DNA of 7,259 nucleotides from an uncultured cyanobacterium (GTDB lineage Bacteria > Cyanobacteriota > Cyanobacteriia > Phormidesmidales > Phormidesmidaceae): positions 1-7,259 of the forward strand of contig CALHGI010000164.1 in NCBI GenBank assembly GCA_938029995.1, written 5' to 3'. Position 1 is the first letter of the stretch. Each line of letters opens with the position of its first letter. The position numbers were made by a program, and so were the translations under genes. Shown here one piece after another: positions 1-6,252 of this stretch. The notes under the pieces were generated by a model. The model saw only the letters and a list, made by a program, of their open reading frames with translations. It made no database searches and was not told where the DNA came from.

Positions 1-896
1 TATTCAGGGCCCATCGCCTGAATTTCTTCCTCAGTGGTGGGATACGCCATGATGGGAATATCCTCAGCGTTGATGCCCGCGTCCTTAAACTGACGGTAGA
101 ACGCTGGAATACTGTCGCCAACCAGGTTGCTGAGCACAAAATCAGGCTTAGCGGCCTTAATTTTGTTGATAATGGTGATAAATTCGGTGGTTCCTAGGGC
201 TGCGTATTCGTCGCCCACAACGGTACCGCCTGCTTTCTCAAGCTCAGCCTTAGCAATCCGGTTACTTTCCTTTGGATAGATGTAGTCAGATCCGATAAAG
301 AAACCTTTGGGGCCAAAGTTTTCGTAACAGAAGGGAATGGAGTCCGTAATCTGTTGGTTAGGTGCAGCACCGGTGTAGAAAACGTTAGAGCTACATTCGT
401 TTCCTTCGTAATAAACCGGATAGTAAAGGATGGAATCTTTCTCTTCAAAAACCGGAAGCACGGACTTACGACTGGCCGAGGTGTAACAGCCAAGGACGCA
501 AACAACCTGATCTTCGTCAATCAGGCGCTTCGACATTTGGTTGTAAAGGTCCCAGTTGGAGTCAGGGTTGACCACAACCTTCTCAATGGTTTTACCGGCA
601 ATACCGGGTCCGTTAGCTTCCCAAGGACCTGTACCCGTATTAATTTGCTCAAGGGCCAGGAAGGTGGCATCCTGTAAAGACTTTTCAACAATTGCGATGG
701 TGCCCGTAGTGGAGTACATGACACCCACTTTGATCGCATCTGCGCTGGCAGCGCCCGAGGAGTCACCGCCACCAGCATCAGTGGAAGTCCCACCACCACC
801 ACCACAAGCCGCCAAAACACTTGTAGTGGCTGCTAGGGAGCCATATTGAATAAACTTGCGTCGACTAAGACTACTTGAACTGCGGGAATTTGTCAT
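1..896 (-). CDS. Urea/short-chain amide ABC transporter substrate-binding lipoprotein (UrtA/FmdD/AmiC family), C-terminus cut by window edge
   Basis: The minus-strand frame is open from the ATG at 896-894 to the left edge, giving 298 residues. The N-terminus has a twin-arginine motif (SRRKFI, residues 11-16), a short hydrophobic stretch and a lipobox LAAC with Cys31, so the protein is probably exported folded by Tat and lipid-anchored. A Gly/Ser/Thr-rich linker (about 32-51) precedes the type I periplasmic-binding fold starting at IKVGVMYSTTGT. Family-typical segments are GCYTSASRKSVLPVFE (136-151), YYPVYYEGNECS (158-169), YTGAAPNQQ (174-182) and IGSDYIYPKESN (201-212). The first three occur in UrtA-type urea binders. 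The last resembles the amide sensor AmiC and the amide/urea binder FmdD. The ligand (urea or small amide) is therefore inferred, not shown. The gene is divergent from the amidase, and its permease and ATPase genes would lie left of the window. The Shine-Dalgarno sequence is weak (AGG 8 nt upstream). Confidence 0.88.
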   Translation of the reverse strand, partial: MTNSRSSSSLSRRKFIQYGSLAATTSVLAACGGGGGTSTDAGGGDSSGAASADAIKVGVMYSTTGTIAIVEKSLQDATFLALEQINTGTGPWEANGPGIAGKTIEKVVVNPDSNWDLYNQMSKRLIDEDQVVCVLGCYTSASRKSVLPVFEEKDSILYYPVYYEGNECSSNVFYTGAAPNQQITDSIPFCYENFGPKGFFIGSDYIYPKESNRIAKAELEKAGGTVVGDEYAALGTTEFITIINKIKAAKPDFVLSNLVGDSIPAFYRQFKDAGINAEDIPIMAYPTTEEEIQAMGPE

Positions 897-1119
897 AAAA
901 CTTGCCTAACCTCACACATCATAAGAAACGAGCTACAAACCCTGGCTAACGCTTGATTCTAGCCAAGAAAACAGCTTAGAACTTGCCCTAGCCATACCAT
1001 TTGCACTCAGAAGCCTATGGACGAATTGCCCATCAAGAACATGTATCGCCACACTTACTCATGGTGATACCAGAGAACCGTCCTACACAAATCTAGGCGG
1101 AATCACTGGACACTCATGA

Positions 1120-1161
1120 ACTTTATATACTAATACAGTTGTTTTTTGTCGTCGTTGATAC
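1120..1161 (-). promoter_or_regulatory. Possible NtcA-activated promoter for the binding-protein gene
   Basis: Read on the minus strand, positions 1161-1148 give GTATCAACGACGAC, which is GTAN8GAC, one base off the NtcA consensus GTAN8TAC. Exactly 22 nt further along lies TAAAGT (1125-1120), which fits the TAN3T -10 box. A start site near 1113 would give a leader of about 216 nt. The surroundings are AT-rich and contain other TAN3T matches (for example 1132-1127), so chance agreement is possible. Confidence 0.4.
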
Positions 1162-1362
1162 AAAACAGGGGATCGCAAGGTTCGTTTGAAGATTCCTAAT
1201 CAGCTATTTTCTTTTGTTAAATTTCCATCCAATCAGGACACAACCCAGAACTTTAAAACCCCTTGCCACCTTGGATTAGCTTCTAAAATTTAACAATCTT
1301 TTAATTTGAGTTCTGTATTGGTTTTTACCAGCCTTTCCCGGCTGATGAATCAAGATTCTGTT

Positions 1363-1404
1363 GTATCTAAATTTACATTTCCATCAAAGTTGGGGCGATA
1401 GGTT
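1363..1404 (+). promoter_or_regulatory. NtcA-activated promoter for amiE
   Basis: GTATCTAAATTTAC at 1363-1376 is a perfect GTAN8TAC palindrome. It is followed after exactly 22 nt by TAGGTT (1399-1404), a match to the TAN3T -10 box. Known NtcA-activated promoters in cyanobacteria have this layout, with NtcA replacing the -35 element and activating when 2-oxoglutarate rises under nitrogen limitation. No -10 match exists at the same distance on the other strand, so the promoter points at amiE. The start site should lie near 1410-1412, leaving a leader of about 150 nt. Confidence 0.8.
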
Positions 1405-1457
1405 TGTTGTCATTGCCGAGCAAGTTGTTGATCGAAACTCAGCCATTTCGTTTCATT

Positions 1458-1496
1458 GCTGGAGATAATGCTGTCTTGTTGGTGCGGTGCTCCAGC
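1458..1496 (+). other. Stem-loop in the predicted amiE leader
   Basis: GCTGGAG (1458-1464) pairs perfectly with CTCCAGC (1490-1496) around a 25-nt loop, and two U-G pairs could extend the base. It lies downstream of the predicted start site and about 65 nt before the amiE ATG. No U-run follows, so it is not an obvious terminator. Any regulatory role is speculative. Confidence 0.35.
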
Positions 1497-1561
1497 GGCT
1501 ATTAAGTTTCAACCACGGTTAAAGGTCTCAATCATAGTGTAAAAGTTTTAGGAGTCAGAAC

Positions 1562-2659
1562 ATGTCTGTTCACGGCGATATTTCTTCGAGTAACGACTCT
1601 GTCGGAGTGGCGGTTGTTAACTACAAGATGCCTCGACTGCATACGAAGGATGAGGTGCTGGAAAACTGTCAAAAAATCTCGGATATGATTGACGGGATGA
1701 AGGTGGGTTTGCCGGGAATGGATTTGGTTATTTTTCCTGAGTATTCCACCCATGGCATCATGTACGACCCTGGCGAAATGATGGAAACCGCCTCTAGCAT
1801 TCCAGGGGCCGAGACAGATATTTTTGCTGAGGCCTGCATCCGCAACAAAGTGTGGGGGGTGTTTTCCCTGACGGGGGAGCGCCATGAAGAGCATCCCAAG
1901 AAAGTGCCCTACAACACATTGATTTTGATGAATGATCGGGGTGAGATCGTTCAGAAATATCGCAAGATTATGCCCTGGACTCCGATTGAGGGATGGTATC
2001 CAGGGAACTGTACCTATGTTTCTGAAGGGCCTAAGGGGCTGAAAATCAGTCTGATTATTTGTGACGATGGCAACTACCCTGAAATTTGGCGCGACTGCGT
2101 GATGAAGGGAGCTGAACTGGTCATTCGTTGTCAAGGATATATGTATCCCTCCAAGGACCAGCAAGTGATTGTGTCTAAGGCCATGGCCTGGATGAATAAT
2201 ACCTATGTGGCCGTTGCCAATGCATCTGGATTTGATGGTGTCTACAGTTACTTTGGCCATTCGGCCATCATTGGCTTTGACGGGCGGACGTTAGGCGAGT
2301 GCGGTGAAGAGGACTATGGTATTCAGTACGCAGCCCTGTCTAAATTTGCGATTCGGGACTTCCGGGAGCATGCCCAGTCTCAAAATCATATCTATAAGCT
2401 CTTGCACCGGGGCTATACCGGCATGATCAACTCCGGTGATGGAGATGAGGGTCTGCAGGAATGCCCCTACGAGTTTTACCGCGAGTGGGTGCTTGATCCC
2501 CAAAAGGCCAAAGAAAAGGTGGAAGCCCTAACGCGTTCTACGGCTGGGACCCAGGAATGTCCCATAGAAGGGATTCCGAATCAGAAGACGGTTGATCCCG
2601 TCCTGACGCCGTCGGTGAAGAAGTCGGAGCCGGTGGTGGTGACTCAACCGGTGTCCTAG
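1562..2659 (+). CDS. amiE: Aliphatic amidase (acylamide amidohydrolase, EC 3.5.1.4)
   Basis: The 365-residue cytoplasmic enzyme of the nitrilase/CN-hydrolase superfamily hydrolyses short aliphatic amides such as acetamide to carboxylate and ammonia. From its start [19 protein letters not shown] onward it follows Pseudomonas AmiE closely. The catalytic residues are present: Glu60 (FPEYS), Lys135 (KYRKIMPW), Glu143 (PIEGW) and Cys167 ([11 protein letters not shown]), each one higher than in the 346-residue Pseudomonas enzyme. The segments RCQGYMYP and [27 protein letters not shown] are AmiE-like. The related formamidase AmiF is less likely because overall agreement is with AmiE. The start has AGGAG (1550-1554) 7 nt upstream. 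The C-terminus, from about residue 340, is a longer, variable tail rich in Pro, Val, Lys and Ser. It follows an NtcA promoter and precedes ureA by 213 bp. Whether it is cotranscribed with the urease genes is unknown. Confidence 0.95.
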   Translation: MSVHGDISSSNDSVGVAVVNYKMPRLHTKDEVLENCQKISDMIDGMKVGLPGMDLVIFPEYSTHGIMYDPGEMMETASSIPGAETDIFAEACIRNKVWGVFSLTGERHEEHPKKVPYNTLILMNDRGEIVQKYRKIMPWTPIEGWYPGNCTYVSEGPKGLKISLIICDDGNYPEIWRDCVMKGAELVIRCQGYMYPSKDQQVIVSKAMAWMNNTYVAVANASGFDGVYSYFGHSAIIGFDGRTLGECGEEDYGIQYAALSKFAIRDFREHAQSQNHIYKLLHRGYTGMINSGDGDEGLQECPYEFYREWVLDPQKAKEKVEALTRSTAGTQECPIEGIPNQKTVDPVLTPSVKKSEPVVVTQPVS

Positions 2660-2725
2660 GGTATTGAATCTAAATTGTTGGGTCGGTCATGTCCCTTGGT
2701 AACAACGTTCGATTAACGATGGTTG

Positions 2726-2749
2726 AATCCATGGCTAAGGCGATGGATT
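2726..2749. repeat. Short inverted repeat between amiE and ureA
   Basis: AATCCAT (2726-2732) is the exact complement of ATGGATT (2743-2749), with a 10-nt spacer. Its right arm overlaps the first copy of the tandem repeat. No T-run follows, so terminator function is unsupported. Confidence 0.35.
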
Positions 2750-2823
2750 AGGGACTGTTCTCCATGGGGGGCGGCCCAATGATTGATGGACTAGGGACTG
2801 TTCTCCATGGGGGGCGGCCCAAT
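2742..2823. repeat. Tandem direct repeat, two 39-bp copies at 43-bp period
   Basis: Copy one is 2742-2780 and copy two is 2785-2823. They differ at one base only (T2748 versus C2791). Each contains GGGACTGTTCTCCATGG followed by GGGGCGGCCCAAT. The repeat lies in the leader region 50-130 bp upstream of ureA, and no further copy occurs in this window. The near identity points to a recent duplication. It could be a slippage product, part of a dispersed repeat family, or a duplicated regulatory site. Confidence 0.9.
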
Positions 2824-2872
2824 TATTTAGCAATGGTTTGTGAGTAAGACGCAACGTTTTAAGTGATACCCC

Positions 2873-3187
2873 ATGTACCTAACGCCCAAAGAGTCTGAGC
2901 GGTTAACGTTATTTACTGCTGCTGAAATTGCTCGCCGCCGTAAGGATCGGGGAATTCGGCTAAATGTGCCAGAAGCGATCGCAATTATCAGCGACTACAT
3001 CGTAGAGGGAGCTCGGGAAGACAAAACCGTGGCCCAGCTGATGGCGGAGGGGGCCACCCTACTGACCACAGCGGATGTGTTGCCCGGTGTACCTGAATTA
3101 ATTCCACTGATCCAAGTTGAAGGCCATTTTAATGACGGCACTAAACTGGTCAGCGTCCACCATCCCATTCGGCCCCAGGAGGCTTGA
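2873..3187 (+). CDS. ureA: Urease subunit gamma
   Basis: The 104-residue protein is the smallest structural subunit of the nickel urease (UreABC), which splits urea to ammonia and CO2 in the cytoplasm. The start [20 protein letters not shown] matches the family's MxLTPRE opening. [15 protein letters not shown] (21-35), EGAR (45-48) and [19 protein letters not shown] (73-91) are diagnostic, and the length is close to the usual 100. The ATG at 2873 is fixed by an in-frame TGA at 2864-2866. No good Shine-Dalgarno sequence precedes it, only a weak AAGTGA. No NtcA-type site was found in the 213 bp upstream, so it may rely on read-through from amiE or an unrecognised promoter. The stop is 2 nt before the ureB ATG. 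One HIP1 site lies within it. Confidence 0.97.
   Translation: MYLTPKESERLTLFTAAEIARRRKDRGIRLNVPEAIAIISDYIVEGAREDKTVAQLMAEGATLLTTADVLPGVPELIPLIQVEGHFNDGTKLVSVHHPIRPQEA
2975..2982. repeat. HIP1 octamer
   Basis: GCGATCGC lies in ureA, coding Ala-Ile-Ala within EAIAI. HIP1 is highly over-represented in many cyanobacterial genomes, so it supports the taxonomic placement. Confidence 0.9.
3177..3182 (+). promoter_or_regulatory. Ribosome binding site that fixes the ureB start
   Basis: AGGAGG lies inside the last codons of ureA. It is 7 nt from the ATG at 3190 but only 1 nt from the in-frame TTG at 3184. The ATG is therefore the likely start, and the reading that begins two codons earlier is disfavoured. 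Confidence 0.85.
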
Positions 3188-3189
3188 TC

Positions 3190-3621
3190 ATGGCCAGTAG
3201 TAGTGCGAATGATAACTCCCTCTCAGGGGCCCTGACCCCTGGGGCTGTGCTCTGTGGGCCAGGTTCCCTGGAGCTAAATGTCGGGCGGGCGGCTAAAACC
3301 CTAGACGTGGCCAATATGGGCGATCGCCCCATCCAAGTGGGCTCCCACTATCACTTTTTTGAAGTCAACCGCATGCTCCAGTTTGATCGAGCTGAGACCC
3401 TGGGATTTCGCCTGGACATTCCGGCGGGTACCGCTGTGCGGTTTGAACCGGGGGATACCAAAAGCGTCACCCTGGTGGCCCTGGCGGGCGATCGCATCGT
3501 TCAGGGGTTGAATGATTTGGTCAATGGATCGCTGGATGACCCCCAGGTGGTGGCCGCAGCGCTATCCCAGGTCACGGCCCAAGGCTATCGTTCCAGTTCA
3601 GATAGTTCAGACATTAATTAA
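3190..3621 (+). CDS. ureB: Urease subunit beta
   Basis: The 143-residue protein is the second structural urease subunit, packing against UreC in the (UreABC)3 assembly. The core [17 protein letters not shown] (44-60), FDR (65-67) and [15 protein letters not shown] (74-88) is strongly conserved, with NDLVNG at 108-113 matching the family's end. Residues 114-143 form a tail rich in Ser, Asp and Ala that extends beyond the roughly 100-110 residues of typical free-standing UreB. The N-terminal dozen residues (Ser/Asn-rich) are also not conserved. The ATG at 3190 is chosen over TTG at 3184 because of the ideally placed AGGAGG. The gene sits 2 nt after ureA and 29 nt before ureC, so translational coupling is likely. 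It carries two HIP1 sites. Confidence 0.96.
   Translation: MASSSANDNSLSGALTPGAVLCGPGSLELNVGRAAKTLDVANMGDRPIQVGSHYHFFEVNRMLQFDRAETLGFRLDIPAGTAVRFEPGDTKSVTLVALAGDRIVQGLNDLVNGSLDDPQVVAAALSQVTAQGYRSSSDSSDIN
3320..3327. repeat. HIP1 octamer
   Basis: GCGATCGC lies in ureB, inside the codons for the conserved Gly-Asp-Arg-Pro motif, extended to the 10-bp palindrome GGCGATCGCC. Confidence 0.9.
3488..3495. repeat. HIP1 octamer
   Basis: GCGATCGC is the second copy in ureB, in the codons for Gly-Asp-Arg-Ile. Confidence 0.9.
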
Positions 3622-3650
3622 ATCCACCTAAGCCCACCAAGAGGAAAGCA

Positions 3651-5357
3651 ATGGAAATTAGCCGCGAGCGCTACGCCGAGTTGTTTGGCCCCACCACGGG
3701 GGACCGGGTGCGTCTAGGGGACACCTCCCTGGTAATCGAAGTGGAGCGAGACACGACGGTGTACGGCGATGAGTGTGTCTTTGGAGGGGGCAAAACCCTG
3801 CGGGACGGGCTGGGCATGGCCCCCGGCATCACCGCTGCGGATGGAGCGTTGGATTTAGTGATTACCAATGTTTTGCTAATGGACCCGGTGCAGGGCATTG
3901 TCAAAACTGACATTGGCATTAAGGACGGCAAGATTGTTGGCATCGGTAAGGCTGGCAATCCAGGGATTATGGAGGGCGTTACCCCCAACCTGGTGATCAG
4001 TGCCAATACCGACGTGCGAGCAGGGGAGGGATTGATCGCCACCCCCGGTGGTTTGGATGGCCACGTTCACTTCGACAGTGCCGGTCTCTGTGCCGAAGCC
4101 CTCTCCAGTGGATTGACCACCATGTTGGGTGGCGGGCTGGGGCCGGTGACCGTGGGAATTTGCACCAGCGGGGCCCACAATATGGAAATTATGTTGAGGG
4201 CATCGGAGGCGTTTCCCATCAACTTTGGCTTCTTGGGGAAAGGCAGTTCTAGCCTGCCCGAGAGTTTGGTGGAACAGGTGGCCAATGGGGCCATGGGGCT
4301 GAAAATTCATGAGGACTGGGGGGCCATGCCCTCGGTGATTAACACCTGCTTAAATGTGGCCGATCAGTATGATTTCCAGGTCAAAATCCACACCGATACC
4401 CTGAACGAATCGGGCTATGTGGAAGACACTCTGGCGGCGATTAAGGGGCGAACAATTCACACTTATCACACGGAAGGGGCGGGGGGGGGCCATGCCCCGG
4501 ACATCATCAAGGTGGCCTCATTTCCCCATTGCCTCACCTCCTCCACTAACCCCACCAATCCCTACACGGTCAACACCTTTGACGAGCATCTGGATATGGT
4601 GATGGTGTGCCACCACCTTAACCCCAGGGTGCCGGAGGATGTGGCCTTTGCGGAGTCTCGGATTCGGGCGGAAACCATCGCCGCCGAAGACATTTTGCAC
4701 GACATGGGGGCGATCAGCATGCTGGGGTCGGACAGCCAGGGCATGGGGCGGATCGGAGAGGTGATTTGTCGCACCTGGCAGCTGGCATCGAAGATGAAGG
4801 ACCAGCGGGGGACGTTGCCGGAAGACAATGACCGCAACGACAACCATCGCGTTCTCCGTTACCTGGCCAAATACACCATTAACGTGGCCCGCACCTGTGG
4901 CATAGCCGACTATGTGGGTTCCATTGAACCGGGAAAAATGGCCGACATTGTGCTGTGGCGACCGGGGTTCTTTGGGATTAAACCGGAACTGGTGATTAAG
5001 TCCGGTTTTATTGCCTGGTCCCCCATGGGGGAGTCGAATGCCTCGCTGATGACCTGTGAACCGATTTTGTATCGGCCCCAGTGGAGCAGTTTTGGCAGTG
5101 CCCCGGCGGCCACCTCCGCCTGTTTTGTTACCCAGCTAGCGTTGGAGAGAGGTTTGCCCGACCGGCTAGGCTTGGACAAGGAACTGTTGCCGGTGAAAGA
5201 TACGCGACAGCTGACTAAGGCCGACATGTTGCACAACGATGTTTGCCCTGAGATTGAGGTGGACCCCGACACCTTCCAGGTGAGGGTGAATGGGGACCTG
5301 GCCACCTGTGAGCCGGTGGATCAGGTGCCTTTAGGACGGCTGTATATTTTTCGATAA
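3651..5357 (+). CDS. ureC: Urease subunit alpha (catalytic), divergent variant
   Basis: The 568-residue amidohydrolase subunit carries the dinickel site. All catalytic residues are visible: His138 and His140 (DGHVH), Lys218 for carbamylation and His220 (GLKIHEDWG), His247 (KIHTDTLNE), His273 ([13 protein letters not shown]), flap Cys320 and His321 (MVCHHL), Arg337 (ESRIR) and Asp361 (SDSQGMGR). An active nickel urease is therefore expected. The segment after HxH is unusual: [11 protein letters not shown] replaces the canonical F/W-ICPQQ, and the next loop reads [10 protein letters not shown] where most ureases have GTxATTCTPGPW, a net loss of three residues. [10 protein letters not shown] near 462-471 also departs from the usual NASIPTPQP. 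The start [22 protein letters not shown] matches the family, with GAGG (3641-3644) 6 nt upstream. A run of nine G bases (4481-4489) encodes the conserved Gly-Gly-Gly. Confidence 0.97.
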   Translation: MEISRERYAELFGPTTGDRVRLGDTSLVIEVERDTTVYGDECVFGGGKTLRDGLGMAPGITAADGALDLVITNVLLMDPVQGIVKTDIGIKDGKIVGIGKAGNPGIMEGVTPNLVISANTDVRAGEGLIATPGGLDGHVHFDSAGLCAEALSSGLTTMLGGGLGPVTVGICTSGAHNMEIMLRASEAFPINFGFLGKGSSSLPESLVEQVANGAMGLKIHEDWGAMPSVINTCLNVADQYDFQVKIHTDTLNESGYVEDTLAAIKGRTIHTYHTEGAGGGHAPDIIKVASFPHCLTSSTNPTNPYTVNTFDEHLDMVMVCHHLNPRVPEDVAFAESRIRAETIAAEDILHDMGAISMLGSDSQGMGRIGEVICRTWQLASKMKDQRGTLPEDNDRNDNHRVLRYLAKYTINVARTCGIADYVGSIEPGKMADIVLWRPGFFGIKPELVIKSGFIAWSPMGESNASLMTCEPILYRPQWSSFGSAPAATSACFVTQLALERGLPDRLGLDKELLPVKDTRQLTKADMLHNDVCPEIEVDPDTFQVRVNGDLATCEPVDQVPLGRLYIFR

Positions 5358-5398
5358 AAGGGAAGCGTGTTAGGGGTTGACCCACCCCGTTGACCTTT
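5357..5398 (+). other. Weak stem-loop just after ureC
   Basis: AAAGG (5357-5361) can pair with CCTTT (5394-5398), enclosing a second stem GGGGT (5373-5377) with ACCCC (5384-5388). No T-run follows. GTTGACC also occurs twice (5376-5382 and 5389-5395). This could mark the end of the ureABC message or protect its 3' end, but support is thin. Confidence 0.25.
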
Positions 5399-5454
5399 CC
5401 GGGAGGCTACTGTGTACACCCCAGTGATTGGACATAGCATTTACGGTTGCATCA

Positions 5455-5498
5455 CCCCCTCTAACTTCCCCTTGGTAAGAGGGGGGATTAAAGGGGGG
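5455..5498. repeat. C/G-rich imperfect palindrome in the ureC-ureG gap
   Basis: The left arm (5455-5473, CCCCCTCTAACTTCCCCTT) folds back over a GGTA turn onto the right arm (5478-5498), which has G-runs flanking GATTAAA. Pairing is imperfect, with a few mismatches, a bulge, and G-U pairs if transcribed. Palindromes of the form CCCCCTTAATCCCCC-turn-GGGGGATTAAGGGGG are familiar intergenic repeats in cyanobacteria, and this looks like a degenerate member. In RNA it could act as a 3'-end stabiliser or partial terminator between ureABC and ureGD. Confidence 0.7.
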
Positions 5499-5564
5499 CA
5501 TACAGGATTCCAGGGGAGCAGGTATTGACTAGGGGAGGTGAGCCCTGGGGGAGTCTGCATTACA

Positions 5565-5599
5565 TTTTTGATTGATTTTGATTTGATTGATTAGATTTT
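5565..5599. repeat. AT-rich GATT-repeat tract upstream of ureG
   Basis: GATT occurs six times between 5570 and 5597 in a T-rich tract ending 11 nt before the ureG ATG. It contrasts sharply with the G-rich DNA on both sides. It may act as an unstructured leader around the ribosome binding site or include a promoter -10. No clear -35/-10 pair is visible. Confidence 0.5.
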
Positions 5600-5610
5600 G
5601 AGGTGAGTCC

Positions 5611-6252
5611 ATGGCAGCAGCGCGGGTGGGAATTGGGGGGCCAGTGGGGAGTGGCAAGACCGCTTTGTTGGAATGTTTGGTACCTAGGCTGATGGCTAGG
5701 GGCGTTGAGGTGGCGGTGGTGACCAATGATTTACTCACCCAGGAAGATGCGGAACGGTTGCGTCAAAAAGACTTTTTGCCTGGGGAGCGGATCATTGGGG
5801 TGGAAACTGGCAGTTGTCCCCACACGGCCATTCGGGAAGATCCAACGATGAATCTGTTGGCCATCCAGGATCTAGAGCTCAAGTGGCCCCAGTTAGAGCT
5901 GATTTTTGTGGAAAGCGGGGGGGACAATCTGGCCTCCACCTTTAGCTATGACCTGATCGACAGTTACATTTTTGTGATTGATGTGGGGGCCGGGGATGAT
6001 ATCCCCCGTAAAAATGGCCCTGGCTTTATGCAGGCGGACTTCGTGGTGATTAACAAAATCGACATTGCCCCCTATGTGGGAGCTGATTTGGACGTTATCC
6101 GTCGCGATACGCAACAACGACGGTCTGGCGCAGTGGCCTATACCAATTGCAAAACGGAGGTGGGTCTGGATCAGGTGGAGCAGTTTATCTTGGACACCGT
6201 ATTGTTTCGCACCCCCACACCAGCCGGGGTGGCCGTGGGGGGTGACCGATGA
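5611..6252 (+). CDS. ureG: Urease accessory GTPase UreG
   Basis: The 213-residue SIMIBI-class GTPase delivers nickel, and GTP-dependent energy, to apo-urease together with UreD and UreF. Visible motifs are the P-loop GPVGSGKT (10-17), DLLTQEDAE (40-48), the nickel-binding Cys69-Pro-His71 within [23 protein letters not shown] (101-108) and the guanine-specificity motif NKID (148-151). Residue 68 is Ser where most UreG have Gly (GGCPH). There is no His-rich N-terminal extension, so any nickel storage must lie in another protein such as UreE. The start is fixed by GAGGTG (5600-5605) 5 nt upstream and an in-frame TGA at 5599-5601. The gene is separated from ureC by 253 bp, so it may have its own promoter, and it overlaps ureD by ATGA. 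Confidence 0.97.
   Translation: MAAARVGIGGPVGSGKTALLECLVPRLMARGVEVAVVTNDLLTQEDAERLRQKDFLPGERIIGVETGSCPHTAIREDPTMNLLAIQDLELKWPQLELIFVESGGDNLASTFSYDLIDSYIFVIDVGAGDDIPRKNGPGFMQADFVVINKIDIAPYVGADLDVIRRDTQQRRSGAVAYTNCKTEVGLDQVEQFILDTVLFRTPTPAGVAVGGDR

Larger units (their letters stand above)
897..1561. other. Divergent intergenic region between the binding-protein gene and amiE
   Basis: This 665-bp stretch is more AT-rich than its flanks. I find no ORF in it with a credible start and family match. It holds a perfect NtcA promoter facing amiE, a weaker NtcA-like promoter facing the binding-protein gene, a small perfect hairpin (CAGCC at 1329-1333, GGCTG at 1340-1344, 6-nt loop), and a longer leader stem (1458-1496). 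The rest shows no recognisable riboswitch or RNA gene. The large size fits two separate promoters with leaders of about 150 and 215 nt. Confidence 0.8.

Noticed and set aside
354..849. Plus-strand ORFs opposite the binding-protein gene
   Set aside because: They are antisense shadows. The minus-strand frame gives a continuous, recognisable lipoprotein with family motifs, while these have none.
1043..1058. GTA...TAC pair in the intergenic region as an NtcA site
   Set aside because: The two halves are 10 nt apart instead of 8, so the half-sites are out of register for NtcA.
1329..1344. Perfect 5-bp hairpin CAGCC/GGCTG as a terminator
   Set aside because: The stem is short, no T-run follows on the plus strand, and on the minus strand the following bases are mostly A, so no terminator is supported.
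1346..1402. 18-codon ORF starting at the ATG at 1346
   Set aside because: It runs through the NtcA site and ends at the -10 box upstream of the predicted start site, so it would not be in the amiE transcript.
1532..2260. 242-codon minus-strand ORF under amiE
   Set aside because: It mirrors the amiE coding frame, has no recognisable domain, and amiE on the plus strand is unambiguous.
3184..3621. ureB starting at TTG 3184, overlapping ureA
   Set aside because: The AGGAGG at 3177-3182 would be 1 nt from TTG but is 7 nt from the ATG at 3190, so the ATG is far more plausible.
3876..4310. Minus-strand ORFs inside ureC, including this 144-codon one and one at 4518-4847
   Set aside because: These are long antisense frames expected in GC-rich coding DNA, with His/Pro-rich translations and no family resemblance.
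5455..5498. Hairpin repeat as a CRISPR unit
   Set aside because: There is one copy only, with no regularly spaced repeats, spacers or cas genes.
5529..5738. 69-codon minus-strand ORF across the start of ureG
   Set aside because: It overlaps the well-supported ureG P-loop region and has no family features or ribosome binding site.
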